Positions 27,920 through 37,329 of a stretch of DNA of 64,000 bases are shown here, piece after piece. The stretch comes from Pseudobutyrivibrio sp. MD2005. GTDB lineage: Bacteria; Bacillota; Clostridia; Lachnospirales; Lachnospiraceae. Made by a program: the position numbers and the translations under genes. How positions within the stretch are numbered: position 1 is the stretch's first letter; every line of letters starts with the position of its first letter. Under the pieces are notes generated by a model, which worked only from the letters and a program-made list of their open reading frames with translations, was not told the DNA's origin and did not search any database. The DNA lies in the NCBI RefSeq assembly GCF_000621865.1, contig NZ_JHXE01000008.1:124001-188000 (forward strand), written 5' to 3'.

Positions 27920-28189
27920 TTAACGTGACCTAGATGGTTTCATATCTAGGATGCTTTTTTCTTTTGGTTTATCTGAGGGTCTTAAAGACTGGTTGATAGA
28001 TGAAATTTCCTTACACCAGCGACGTCTCTGATTATGTTCTAGCGAGAGCACGTCCTCACTACCCCAATGGAAGTAATATGAGATAAATGACATCTCCTCA
28101 TACATTTCCTTCTCTGGATAGAGCTTTAGCCCTCTTCTGTAAAATTTATAGGTACCTGAAATACCTTTCCACAATCTGGACATACACAC
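27920..28189 (-). CDS. DUF6760-type small CIS protein
   Basis: Up to 89 residues. The core YPEKEMYEEMSFISYYFHWG, then LSLEHNQRRRWCKEI matches the short protein (DUF6760-like) that lies between tube and linker genes in most eCIS loci. Its task is not known. It overlaps the previous gene by about 60 bases if the first ATG is used; a shorter start at about 28105 (MYEEMSF) would cut the conserved YPEKE, so the real start remains uncertain. Confidence 0.7.
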   Translation of the reverse strand: MCMSRLWKGISGTYKFYRRGLKLYPEKEMYEEMSFISYYFHWGSEDVLSLEHNQRRRWCKEISSINQSLRPSDKPKEKSILDMKPSRSR

Positions 28190-28488
28190 TGAACCTTTGG
28201 TGGCTCAATATCGTTTATACGTTGATACATATCCTGAAGAAATGCCAAATCTGCTGTAAATAATCTTTCGATAAGTGTTCCGTTTACCGCTGGCATTCCT
28301 TCTATCTCTGTAACAACCTCGGCTAGAAGTGCGATTGTCAGATATGATGGATTTGATAATACTCTAGGATCTCTAGTAGCACTAATCTCGTCTCTTGCAG
28401 TGGCAAGTCTCATTTTTCCCCTCTTATGAACTCCACCTTCGCCATCTACATAACCCCTAGGTAACTCAAAGTCAAAAATTGTTTCCAT
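28126..28488 (-). CDS. Small tail-assembly-like protein with zinc-ribbon end
   Basis: 120 residues. N-terminal part FDFELPRGYVDGEGGVHKRG and ATARDEISATRDPRVLS match small tail assembly proteins that follow the tube gene in eCIS and T4-like systems. Near the C-terminus the pattern CVCPDCGKVF suggests half of a zinc site. Position right after the main tube gene and translational overlap with the DUF6760-type gene are typical. Probably an assembly chaperone or small structural protein. Confidence 0.72.
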   Translation of the reverse strand: METIFDFELPRGYVDGEGGVHKRGKMRLATARDEISATRDPRVLSNPSYLTIALLAEVVTEIEGMPAVNGTLIERLFTADLAFLQDMYQRINDIEPPKVQCVCPDCGKVFQVPINFTEEG

Positions 28489-28518
28489 ACACCTTCCTCC
28501 TTAGCTTTTATATATAAG

Positions 28519-28568
28519 TACCAAAACCATCACCCGAAATGAGCCCACTTCAGATGATGGCAATGGTA
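28519..28568 (-). other. Stem-loop after the main tube gene
   Basis: Arms TACCAttgCCATCA and TGATGGttTTGGTA (minus strand) pair around a loop of about 22 bases, nine bases past the tube stop codon. There is no strong T-run, so it may slow exonucleases or partly end transcription, which would raise the amount of tube and sheath mRNA over the baseplate mRNA. Confidence 0.5.
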
Positions 28569-28576
28569 TCTACATA

Positions 28577-29092
28577 CTAGTTAGGAATAATTAATTCTTC
28601 GTATGCGATTTCAACTGTTTCAATTGCAACCTCAGACTGAGTAGCATTCAAATCTGGAGCCTGATATTTAGTAACCCATGCGTTTACTAAAACCCAAACC
28701 TTAGTGCCTTCAATCTCGTTTTTAACTGTTGTTGGTGCACCAGAGTTAATATCAATAAGCTCTATCTGTACACGTGTACGAGGAATAGCACCTCTTGTCT
28801 CAGATACGCACTCACGAACCCAGTTCTTAAATGCGTTATCTGCTGTGTATCCAAACTTGAGTGTTACATTTCCATGCTTTACAAGTCCTGGAATCTTCTG
28901 TGGTGCAAGTGAGTTTGAGTTGCCCTGTCTAAACTCAATTACATCAACTGTTCCTTCAATTCCTGTTACTTCGGAGAACGCGGCCTTTCCATTTACGCTA
29001 TCCACAGTAACCAGGAAATTCATTTTGGTTAATGGATAAAAATTATCCCCATCAGCATATGCTGTTAAAGCTCCATTCGCATTATCTGCCAT
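28577..29092 (-). CDS. Main inner tube protein (gp19/Pvc1-like)
   Basis: 171 residues, normal length. It starts with a short tail and YPLTKMNFLVTVDSVNGKAAFSEVTG, continues with IEFRQGNSNSLAPQKIPGLVKHG, and ends VAIETVEIAYEELIIPN, all typical of T4 gp19-like CIS tube proteins. Hexamer rings of this protein form the rigid tube that the sheath pushes out. It lies directly after the sheath gene. Confidence 0.95.
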   Translation of the reverse strand: MADNANGALTAYADGDNFYPLTKMNFLVTVDSVNGKAAFSEVTGIEGTVDVIEFRQGNSNSLAPQKIPGLVKHGNVTLKFGYTADNAFKNWVRECVSETRGAIPRTRVQIELIDINSGAPTTVKNEIEGTKVWVLVNAWVTKYQAPDLNATQSEVAIETVEIAYEELIIPN

Positions 29093-29118
29093 AATTACTT
29101 CTCCTTATCTACTGTGAT

Positions 29119-30819
29119 TTACTCTTCTCCACCACCGGCTTCTGCTGTAAACTGAGAAATTCTGAAGATTACAAACTCTGCTGGCTTTGTAGGTGCAATA
29201 CCAATGTTACAAATCAGACGACCATTCTCGATATCATCTCGAGTCATTGTGTTGGTTCCGATTTCTACGAAGAATGCTTCTGCTGCAGAATCACCTGCAA
29301 GCATTCCTGCTCTCCAGAGGTTATCAAGGAATGATGCAACTGTGATTGAAACTCTGCTCCAAAGCATTGAATCGTTTGGCTCAAATACAACCCAGTTAGT
29401 AGAAGCCTTGATACTTTCCTCAACGAAGATGAATAATCTTCTAACATTGATATATCTGAAGCTTGATGAAGAGCTGGCTGTACGAGCTCCCCAAATTCTG
29501 ATTCCCTGTCCAGGAAGTGCTCTGATAAGATTGATGCCTTCTGGATTAAGGATATCCTGCTCAGCCTTTGTGTAGTTGATAGAAAGTCCTGTACATGCTA
29601 CTGTCTCGTTTGCAGGAGCCTTGTGTACACCTCTGTTGATATCTGTTCTTGAATAAACACCAAGAACTGAACCTGATGGAGGAATGTAGCTAGACTTATT
29701 TGCACTTCTATCAAATACCTGTACCCATGGATGATACATAGCTGCATATGTGCTATCGATTAAGCTTCTAAACTCAATCAAATCCTTTGGCTTAGAAAGC
29801 TTCTCTGGCATATCAAGAACTGCAAATCTGCTTCCAAGGTTCTCGCAGTGAGCAACAAGTGCTACCTGAACTTCAGGAATAGTAACACCAGGAACAGCCA
29901 TCATGCTTACTGTAGTATTTTCTACAAAGCTCTGGATACCAGTTCTCTGGCCAGGTCCCTTATCAAGACCGATAAATGTTCCTGCATTTACCTTTGAGAT
30001 GTTTCCATCTGTACCACCCTCAAGAGTGAAGGAAATGCTCGTAGCATCCTTTTCAAATATCTCTGCAAGAGGATTTACACTCTTAGGTGCACCACTGATT
30101 GTAATAGTAGCGATTTCAGATCTCTCTGTTCTATCAACTATATAATCCTGTGAACCTTCGATGAAATTAATTCCAGGATAGCTTTCAATCTGATCCTGAT
30201 ATCTGATTGTTAAATCAGATTGAACAAGGAATGCTACCTTCTTTGGAATCAATTCTGTATCGACTACATCACCCTTAAATGGTGTTGCCACTGTAATCTC
30301 TCTGTCGAAGATTCCTGTTACTGTATTGAATTCTTTTTCAAATACAATAATGTCGCCTTCTCTAATTCCCTCAGCATTCTTTGCACGATATGTTGTATCT
30401 GAAATCTTCTCAATAAACTGAATCTTACGCTTTGTTGTCTGAGAAAGTGATACGACAATCTTGTTGCCCCATTTACCTGGGTTAACAGCCTTTGCTGTAA
30501 TAAATCCCTGCTTCTTAGATGCTTCCTTAGCATCATCAGGTGCAACTCTTTGTACATAGCATCTTGTTCCACCATTGGTGAAGAACTGCTCTACTGCATG
30601 TGCAAGGAATCTGTACTCGCCATGAGTAAATTCACTTAAGAATCCACCATAAAGTCTAATAAAGGAATTAAAACTGGTAACTAATTCCGGAGCCCCCACA
30701 ACTGGTCCCTTTTCTGCCATTCCTACGAAGCCGGCTGTACTTGTGCCAACTCCTTCTATCGCTCTAGGACCATTATCAATTTCTTCAACATATACTCCGG
30801 GTGATAGATATTCCGCCAT
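29119..30819 (-). CDS. Contractile tail sheath protein
   Basis: 566 residues. The N-terminus YLSPGVYVEEIDNGPRAIEG, followed by GVGTSTAGFVGMAEKGP, is diagnostic for CIS and phage sheath proteins (Pvc2-4, Afp2-4). The conserved C-terminal domain is clear: IRIWGARTASSSSSFRYINV (ARTL-like block), NVRRLFIFVEESIK, WVVFEPND, and the strand region that links neighbouring subunits. Only one sheath gene is present, while Photorhabdus PVC and Serratia Afp have three. Contraction of this sheath powers injection. Confidence 0.97.
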   Translation of the reverse strand: MAEYLSPGVYVEEIDNGPRAIEGVGTSTAGFVGMAEKGPVVGAPELVTSFNSFIRLYGGFLSEFTHGEYRFLAHAVEQFFTNGGTRCYVQRVAPDDAKEASKKQGFITAKAVNPGKWGNKIVVSLSQTTKRKIQFIEKISDTTYRAKNAEGIREGDIIVFEKEFNTVTGIFDREITVATPFKGDVVDTELIPKKVAFLVQSDLTIRYQDQIESYPGINFIEGSQDYIVDRTERSEIATITISGAPKSVNPLAEIFEKDATSISFTLEGGTDGNISKVNAGTFIGLDKGPGQRTGIQSFVENTTVSMMAVPGVTIPEVQVALVAHCENLGSRFAVLDMPEKLSKPKDLIEFRSLIDSTYAAMYHPWVQVFDRSANKSSYIPPSGSVLGVYSRTDINRGVHKAPANETVACTGLSINYTKAEQDILNPEGINLIRALPGQGIRIWGARTASSSSSFRYINVRRLFIFVEESIKASTNWVVFEPNDSMLWSRVSITVASFLDNLWRAGMLAGDSAAEAFFVEIGTNTMTRDDIENGRLICNIGIAPTKPAEFVIFRISQFTAEAGGGEE

Positions 30820-30845
30820 ATAATCACTCCTTCTCTAAATAATAA

Positions 30846-31238
30846 TTAATTAACAATAACCTTTGTCTGTCCGCTATTCGCAATTGAAATATTTCCAGCA
30901 TAAGCGCACATCAGGCAATCTCCTTGACAAACGAACGCTTTTCCACCCGACTTGGTTTTCTGACCACTTGCCATCCACGGCCCTGGCAACACTGGCATAC
31001 AAGGCTGAGGAGTAAGTACTCCAAGAGCTGCCGCTGTTGCTGCTGCAACCGCTGGGTTAGCAAGACTTGTGCACATTCCAAAGGGCTTTATGCTTGTCAA
31101 TGGTGTATTGTCCATCATTGTCGCAGCAGGTTTGCCTTCTATCTGTACCGAAGGATTAGCCATTGCTGTAAAAACAGATGGTGCTGTTCCCATAGTGCAT
31201 ACCAGGCTTCCGCCACTTACCAATATTGGACCACTCAT
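30846..31238 (-). CDS. DUF4280/PAAR-like spike-tip protein
   Basis: 130 residues rich in Gly, Ala, Cys and Pro. It has the DUF4280 pattern: GGSLVCTMGTAPSVF, then PAATMMDNTPLTSIKPFGMC, and a C-terminal CQGDCLMCAYAGNISI. These proteins act like PAAR tips that sharpen the spike and may bind metal through the Cys residues. The gene sits upstream of sheath, apart from the hub and spike genes. Confidence 0.85.
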   Translation of the reverse strand: MSGPILVSGGSLVCTMGTAPSVFTAMANPSVQIEGKPAATMMDNTPLTSIKPFGMCTSLANPAVAAATAAALGVLTPQPCMPVLPGPWMASGQKTKSGGKAFVCQGDCLMCAYAGNISIANSGQTKVIVN

Positions 31239-31990
31239 TCATCTCTCCTTTCCAATTGTAATTTGCGGGCATTTGTAAAATCCAATACTTGATACCGTCG
31301 TTTTCCATCCACGTGATAGCACAAGATTACGTTTTTGTTTTCTGTGCTTGTGGCTCTTACTCTCAAAAGGTATTTTCCGTTTTCATCCACATGACCAAAA
31401 ACTATTCGGGCAATAGGATTTGTCACTTCAAATTCCTCCTCCAGTAAGTCAGCTAGCATCAGCTTGGTTTGAACCTTTAGCTCTATCGCCTCAACTGCTT
31501 CGAAGCTTGCTTCATCGGTATGAATCAGACCGTAGTCTTTTCCTATAAGCTCCAGGTTGTGAGGATTAAGAATCTTAACCATTTTCCTTGCCCTATCATA
31601 TGATTGATAGGAAAATGAAGCTGATGACGGTACCACTGCCGAAATATCCTGTATTCCTGGCAGTTCCCCTTCTATACTCCACAAACTAGTAAAGGTGCTT
31701 TCTGTGACTTTTGGTATCAAAAGCACTTGTTTTATCGGTCGCATCTCATCAAGCTCTTCATAGTTCACATCTACTGTTATTGGCTCATATCCGTAGACAT
31801 CCACCTGTATCTGGCGGTTTAGCCTTTGACTGTTGATGAGTATATAGTTGCCATTTTGTTTTCGCGTCATCGGAAAAAGTTTTCCATCTGAGTGAAAGGT
31901 AACTCTGGAATCGTTGATTCCTTGACCTGTTGTGGCATCTATCAGTTCCAAGCACAAATCCATGCGATGAACAATTGATAATAGCGCCAT
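31235..31990 (-). CDS. CIS protein with N-terminal Ig-like/CarboxypepD-type domain
   Basis: 251 residues, family not firmly recognised. The first 95 residues look like a carboxypeptidase-regulatory or Ig-like beta sandwich (LIDATTGQGINDSRVTFHS, QIQVDVYGYEPITVDV), the kind of module found in proteins between cap and sheath genes in some eCIS loci. The rest contains one helix-rich part (about 150-190) and ends in charged strands. It overlaps the PAAR-like gene by four bases (ATGA type), suggesting a tightly coupled pair, perhaps the tip protein and its holder. Confidence 0.6.
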   Translation of the reverse strand: MALLSIVHRMDLCLELIDATTGQGINDSRVTFHSDGKLFPMTRKQNGNYILINSQRLNRQIQVDVYGYEPITVDVNYEELDEMRPIKQVLLIPKVTESTFTSLWSIEGELPGIQDISAVVPSSASFSYQSYDRARKMVKILNPHNLELIGKDYGLIHTDEASFEAVEAIELKVQTKLMLADLLEEEFEVTNPIARIVFGHVDENGKYLLRVRATSTENKNVILCYHVDGKRRYQVLDFTNARKLQLERRDE

Positions 31991-32035
31991 TTGAATACCT
32001 CCTTTCTTTACTAGTTTGATAAAGGGCTAATGCCT

Positions 32036-32617
32036 TTATTTCTTTTTCATATCTACATTGAATGCTGCCTCTACTACCTCCGGTGTAGTAATGACATCCT
32101 CAGATGACATGAATACTGGGCCAGCCTTAAAGAATAGGCTTAGGTTGTATGGTTTGTGCAACGCTTGCCATATTCTATGTTTTTCGTCTATGCTCATTTT
32201 TGCCTGAGAAAAGACAATTGGTGGTTCTGGATATTCCAGCCATGGCTGCAATTGAACCGGTAGCACTGAATCGTTATCGTTTATGATTTGTACAACCTTT
32301 CCAAGAATTTTTTGAACATCCAAATCCTTAAGTCCCATTTGGGAACCGCCATTTACAAAGATGCAATAATACAGCATGTATGGTCTTGGTGGTCTGGCAA
32401 GTCTTACACGGCCTTTTCTAATGTTTGGGCCAAGAGCTATGTCCTGCATTTCCACTATGTCATACAGGTAAACACCTACTAAGTAGTCAACGTCTTGAGA
32501 CATTGGCGATGACACCTGTATGTTGTTTGATGATGGAATTGGCTCTGGACACATCTTCTCTCGAAGCAATGCCACCAAATGGTTACTACAATCTGAAATA
32601 ATTGAATAGTCTGCCAT
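32036..32617 (-). CDS. DUF4255 cap/terminator protein (Pvc16-like)
   Basis: 193 residues. DUF4255 hallmark stretches: ADYSIISDCSNHLVALLRE at the start, YLVGVYLYDIVEMQDIA, and RPPRPYMLYYCIFVNGG, then the W-L-E-Y-P and KPYNLSLFFKAGPVF blocks. In eCIS particles (Pvc16/Afp16) this protein caps the far end of tube and sheath. It is the first particle gene after the membrane module. Confidence 0.92.
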   Translation of the reverse strand: MADYSIISDCSNHLVALLREKMCPEPIPSSNNIQVSSPMSQDVDYLVGVYLYDIVEMQDIALGPNIRKGRVRLARPPRPYMLYYCIFVNGGSQMGLKDLDVQKILGKVVQIINDNDSVLPVQLQPWLEYPEPPIVFSQAKMSIDEKHRIWQALHKPYNLSLFFKAGPVFMSSEDVITTPEVVEAAFNVDMKKK

Positions 32618-32638
32618 AAATCTTCTCCTATAACCTGT

Positions 32639-35227
32639 TTACAGCAACGTCATTAACATTTCCATTATCTGATCTGCCCAATCTTCAACCTGATCTGTTA
32701 CCACTATTCCATACTCTGTATCTGGTACATAGTAGGCAACGCAGTCGAAAAGCTCATCTGATGAATCCTCGTCGAGATAAACAGTTTTTCTAAAGGTAAG
32801 AGCTGTATTCAAATCATTGATAACACCTTCTGAATCCTCATAAGTATCTTCATAGGCTACAAATGAGTAATACTCTCCTCGATTTGATAATGTTGCTCTA
32901 GTCTCGCTGGCGTTAAATACGTATCTGTAATTTGTAACTGCAGCTATATGCTCCAAATCAAGATACTCAGGTGTTATTTCTGTCGGCTGCGTATAAACGT
33001 ATGGATTCTGCTCTGTCGCTAACTGTGTGAGCTTTCCTAATCCGTAATTTGTAACATTTGAGTTGTTGTAGTTTTGTCCAAATTCAGTGGTTGCTTTTAC
33101 AAGGGCCACCTTCTGTCCATCTGATAGGCTATCGAAGCCTCCGCCAAACAAACCGTTTAGAAGATTGTCTAAATCATCGGCTGAAATATCTCCACTGAAT
33201 GCATCCTGCCCGTCTACTATTGCTTGGGCAACCTCATCCATAAGTTCATCTACATCTGCATCCGACAGGCCTGTGCTTGCTGCTATTTGCTTTTTCATAT
33301 CATTTAGCGCATTTTTTACACCATTTGGATCTATGGCACTCATGGCAGCCAGGGCATTTAAATCATTCCTTATCTGACCTGCATTGCCTTCTCCTAATGC
33401 ACTGCCAAAGTCATTCATTAGGTCTGAGACTGCCGAGCCAGCTAATCCCGAGCCAGCTGATCCTGAGCCATCGTCATCTCCCATTTGGCTTGCCACTGCA
33501 TCTATAAGTGCTGCATATCTATCTGCTTCACCTAAATCGTTGTTATCTAATGCTGTCTGATATCCTTCCTGATATTCATCTAAAAGTGCCTGAAGCTCAT
33601 CATCTCCGCCTGCCATGCCACTTTCAATGTCAGATTTTAATGCTTCCAAGAAATCGATATAGGCTTGAACTACCTCGTGAGCATAATCGCCATAAGGATC
33701 ATCCTTTACTGCATCATACATTGCGTTTGCCTCATCAAGTCTTGCATCGATGTAGCTAATCATGTCTGTTTCGCCCATACGATTTCTAAGATTTGTGATG
33801 AAAAACTGTAGCTCTAATCTGGTGGATTCAGCCTCTGACTTTTGGTCATCTAAAGCTGCGTCTTTAGCTTCGTTTGTGGTTCCTTCATCTGCTGCAAGTC
33901 TTTGATATATGTCTCCGGCACCTGATGTTGTCTGTGTCTGAAGCTGCTGGGTGCCATATGGAACCAGCTCGTCTGTCAAAATTGATTTTTCTAGGTCTCT
34001 TCTGTAACCAACTACCGACTCTGAAATGTTTTCCATAGCCGCCAGTCTTTGAATATTCGCCTCTCCTGTTCCTCCATGTTTGAAAAATGGATTAACATCT
34101 CCTGTTCTATTAAATCCACCGCCACTTACGTTGTAATATAAATACTGTAAATCAGCGTATTGGCACTGAGCCAAGATTGACTGGCCTTGCACAAGCTGTT
34201 GAGACTCGTGTGTTGCACCACTGTCCTCTATTGTTCCCATGGTTTCCGATACTGCTTCGGTTGCCATAGTGCTTGTTGCCGCAGGTGGGTCTTCGAAATA
34301 ATCTTCGTATGGGTCAGGATAATCTCCATCATCCTCTACTGGTGATGTCAATCTACCAGTCAAATCATTCAACCCATTTTCCTGCAGGTTTGCCATAACC
34401 TGTGCTCGTCTTTCATGATCGATGTATTCCTCGGCCACTAGTATTTGTACCAATTCCTGTAGCGGAATACTTTGGTAAGCTTCTGTTAGATAAAACTGGT
34501 GCAGCTGATCTAGTGTTGTATCAGAAAGATTCGTAACATCATCTCTGATTGGAGTATGCTCAAAGAAATATTTGATTGCGTGATACTCGTATTCTATGGC
34601 ATCTGTTTCTGCATCGTTGTTTATCATTTCCTGGTCGTAATCATACACAGCTTTTAATGCCATTGTTTCAGTTAAATCAGAGATGTCATAAGGGTCTGTT
34701 GTGTTGTACGGACAAATTGGATTTCCTGTACGTAAATCATAAGTAATTGCATCAGACCTTGTTTCGTTTGTAAGCCCAAGTGCTAGGATTTCACTGTCAT
34801 CAACTGGTGTTCCTTGATAGGAGATATCTGCTAAAGCACTTGCTGCAGATATTTCATACCACTGGCCATCTCCTAATTCTGATTTGTAATAGAGATTGTT
34901 CTGACCAGTATCACTCTGGCTTATCTGAGCCACTTCATAAATCTGATTGTTGATAACACTGATATGAATCAAATGAGTACCAACTATTAAAGTGGCATCG
35001 CTGACTGCATTCAGCTGGTCTTGAGTAAAATAAACTGCTCGGTCCAGATTAAATCTGGCAAGTGTATAGCTGGCGCCCTGCCAAATTCCTACTCCGCCAA
35101 CAACGCAGGCTAAAGCAATTGCCAGAGGCTTTTTCTTTGCTTTGAAGAACTCAGCAAACTTACTTGTCCCCTTTGGCTGCTTGTCATTCAATATGTGATT
35201 ATCATTTTCATGACTTCTTCTTACCAT
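32639..35227 (-). CDS. Large membrane-anchored protein of the CIS operon
   Basis: About 862 residues; no known family. One membrane span near residues 31-55 (AIALACVVGGVGIWQGASYTLA) follows a short basic N-terminus, so about 800 residues should lie outside the cell. The outer part is acidic, with an Asp/Tyr/Pro stretch (DGDYPDPYEDYFED) near residue 305-318, a helical section (about 430-560), a Gly/Ser/Asp-rich segment and repeated small helices. ATG at 35227 is chosen because the upstream GTG lies on the stop of the preceding gene. It overlaps the TolC-like gene, so the two are made together. Probably part of the envelope anchor of the machine. Confidence 0.7.
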   Translation of the reverse strand: MVRRSHENDNHILNDKQPKGTSKFAEFFKAKKKPLAIALACVVGGVGIWQGASYTLARFNLDRAVYFTQDQLNAVSDATLIVGTHLIHISVINNQIYEVAQISQSDTGQNNLYYKSELGDGQWYEISAASALADISYQGTPVDDSEILALGLTNETRSDAITYDLRTGNPICPYNTTDPYDISDLTETMALKAVYDYDQEMINNDAETDAIEYEYHAIKYFFEHTPIRDDVTNLSDTTLDQLHQFYLTEAYQSIPLQELVQILVAEEYIDHERRAQVMANLQENGLNDLTGRLTSPVEDDGDYPDPYEDYFEDPPAATSTMATEAVSETMGTIEDSGATHESQQLVQGQSILAQCQYADLQYLYYNVSGGGFNRTGDVNPFFKHGGTGEANIQRLAAMENISESVVGYRRDLEKSILTDELVPYGTQQLQTQTTSGAGDIYQRLAADEGTTNEAKDAALDDQKSEAESTRLELQFFITNLRNRMGETDMISYIDARLDEANAMYDAVKDDPYGDYAHEVVQAYIDFLEALKSDIESGMAGGDDELQALLDEYQEGYQTALDNNDLGEADRYAALIDAVASQMGDDDGSGSAGSGLAGSAVSDLMNDFGSALGEGNAGQIRNDLNALAAMSAIDPNGVKNALNDMKKQIAASTGLSDADVDELMDEVAQAIVDGQDAFSGDISADDLDNLLNGLFGGGFDSLSDGQKVALVKATTEFGQNYNNSNVTNYGLGKLTQLATEQNPYVYTQPTEITPEYLDLEHIAAVTNYRYVFNASETRATLSNRGEYYSFVAYEDTYEDSEGVINDLNTALTFRKTVYLDEDSSDELFDCVAYYVPDTEYGIVVTDQVEDWADQIMEMLMTLL

Positions 35228-35229
35228 AA

Positions 35230-37329
35230 TCACTCTTCCTCATTGCCTTCAGCGTCGCCCTCATCTTCCACCGGTCTTACTACTGTAAATTCCGCTGGAT
35301 TAAAGTTTGCTTTGTAAAGCAATTCTTTGTTGACGTCATACAGTTCAATCTGAGCATGTTCAATATCTGTTAGTAACAAAGTCAGATATCTGAAATCGTT
35401 GTCTATCGAAATAAGTTCATCATCTACAAGTGGTGCATTTGTTGAATCAAGGAGCTTGAAATACTTAATCTTATCATCCTTGATATCCTTTAATCTAAAG
35501 CTTACCAGTCCGCTTTGTGATGATTTTATACTGTACTTTGCAACCACCTGGTAAATGGTCTTTGGAACTGTGTTATATCCATCTGTGATAGTAAGCTCTC
35601 CTTCGTAGGCCTTTGGATCAATCTCACAATCACTTACAAAGTTTTCTCCATCATAAAGTCTGATAAATACCTTATCTGTACTATTTATCTTTGCTATAGC
35701 AAGATGTCTGATTTCATAACCGACCTCTGTTCTCTCGCCTATCTGTTCATTTCCTACCCAAAGCTCGTAATCAGTGATGCTTCCTTTAAAGCTTTCCGGT
35801 ATAGAAACACCAAGTCTGAATCCGTTTTTATCTATGAGGGTTCTTATATAATATTTAGGTCCGGTTAATGTGCTTGCCTCAAGGAAGCTATCTCCTCCTA
35901 TGGAGTTATATAAAGCTGCATCTCCTGAAAGGAGATAGTAGGTGATTGCTCCGCAAGTTGTTCTGTCGTAAGAGAACAATGCTCGTGTATAATCATCTAG
36001 CGCCTTTAATGCATTCATTTGGGCTTCTTCATAGCTATTCTGAATATCTGTATATTCTGCATAGGTCATCTTGCCAGCCTTGTTTAGCATATATGCATTA
36101 TCTAAATCTACCGAAAGATTGGTCTGGTCTTTTACGTAGGATTTATATGTATTCTTTAATGTTGTGATATTATCAAATCCGGCTGTTACGTTGTTTTCAA
36201 GCTCAGTTTCAATATTTATCCTTTCCTTGTGGGCTATCATATATTCGCAAAGGCTATCGTAGCAAACATATGGGTCATCAGATATGTATCTAAGTCCATC
36301 AAGAGTTTTTTTCCACCATTCCTTTGGAAAATATAATTTAATAAACCAAATCTTTATCTTTTTCTTACCTTCCCAATAAGAATCCAGCTGTTTTAGAAAT
36401 GCAGCATATTGTTTCTTAAATTGGGTCTTATTAATTTCTCCTCCCGCCATGATAGTGTCGTAATATGGCTGAATCATGTATATATCTCGTGCAAAATGGT
36501 TTTTATAGAGAGAAAAGTTTGTCTCAGCAGCCATTTTGTCTGCCACTTCTACTACGTTTGCCTCATATAAAGCCTGGTCCCTATCCTTTGTGTACTGAAT
36601 AATTTTTTCAAGTAATGCACGGTCAAGAGTGCTTTCTACGTAAGGTGAAGTATATGTGTATACCTCTGGAGGTAAGCTTAGATTTATCATCTTGCCAAGC
36701 TCTTTTTCGCTAGTGGCTTTTGTGTTCTTGTGAGTTGCAAGTGCTTCAGTCAGATTTGTTTTTTTGGTGTTCATCTTGTCCAAATCCGACTGTGTGGCTG
36801 TTCCAACCACCACCTGGAGTGTCGTCTTATCTATCTGTTCATCAAGAATTTCAAGCTGTGCTTCCTCATATTTTATCTGCTCTTGAAGAGTGTAAATCTT
36901 AGTATATAGATTTCCTGACTTTTCATATATTTCAAATACTTTATCCGTCAACTGGTGATCTAGCTTATCTATCTCGGCTTGCTTTTCTATAGCCGTATAC
37001 TGGAAATCATATGATTCCTGTTCATTAGGCTGCTGTGGCAATTTAAAGCTTAATAGCGGTGACCAATTAAAGGTTGTAAGCTCTCTGTATTTTTCATAAG
37101 CTGATTTTACAGCTGATCTATACTTAATCTGAGCTTGATCATATTTAAGTAACAGTTCTTCCAATTCCTCCGAATTGGCTAGCGCTAAAGCTTTTGCTAT
37201 ATCAACAGTAAGTACAAAAGAATTTCTTGCCTCGGCCTTAGACGGGCAAATTGTGCCACTAATAATTGTTGCTACAAGTATGAAAGCAATTGCTTTTTTT
37301 ATGTAATTCTTAATACGTAGCAACTCCAT
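35230..37329 (-). CDS. Secreted TolC-like coiled-coil protein of the CIS operon
   Basis: 699 residues with a signal peptide (KKAIAFILVATIISGT, cut likely after AEA near residue 34). Next comes DIAKALALANSEELEELLLKYDQAQ, the pattern of outer-membrane efflux proteins (OEP/TolC helices), and long paired helices up to about 480. The last 200 residues are beta-rich and end in an acidic tail. TolC-like proteins normally span an outer membrane, which this organism is not expected to have, so it may form a helical channel through the cell wall or a structural rod. It overlaps the MORN gene by 20 bases. Confidence 0.65.
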   Translation of the reverse strand: MELLRIKNYIKKAIAFILVATIISGTICPSKAEARNSFVLTVDIAKALALANSEELEELLLKYDQAQIKYRSAVKSAYEKYRELTTFNWSPLLSFKLPQQPNEQESYDFQYTAIEKQAEIDKLDHQLTDKVFEIYEKSGNLYTKIYTLQEQIKYEEAQLEILDEQIDKTTLQVVVGTATQSDLDKMNTKKTNLTEALATHKNTKATSEKELGKMINLSLPPEVYTYTSPYVESTLDRALLEKIIQYTKDRDQALYEANVVEVADKMAAETNFSLYKNHFARDIYMIQPYYDTIMAGGEINKTQFKKQYAAFLKQLDSYWEGKKKIKIWFIKLYFPKEWWKKTLDGLRYISDDPYVCYDSLCEYMIAHKERINIETELENNVTAGFDNITTLKNTYKSYVKDQTNLSVDLDNAYMLNKAGKMTYAEYTDIQNSYEEAQMNALKALDDYTRALFSYDRTTCGAITYYLLSGDAALYNSIGGDSFLEASTLTGPKYYIRTLIDKNGFRLGVSIPESFKGSITDYELWVGNEQIGERTEVGYEIRHLAIAKINSTDKVFIRLYDGENFVSDCEIDPKAYEGELTITDGYNTVPKTIYQVVAKYSIKSSQSGLVSFRLKDIKDDKIKYFKLLDSTNAPLVDDELISIDNDFRYLTLLLTDIEHAQIELYDVNKELLYKANFNPAEFTVVRPVEDEGDAEGNEEE

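Noticed and set aside
33087-33759. Plus-strand open frames opposite the 862-residue membrane protein
   Set aside because: They are antisense frames created by codon bias of the real gene; no ribosome sites or conserved words.
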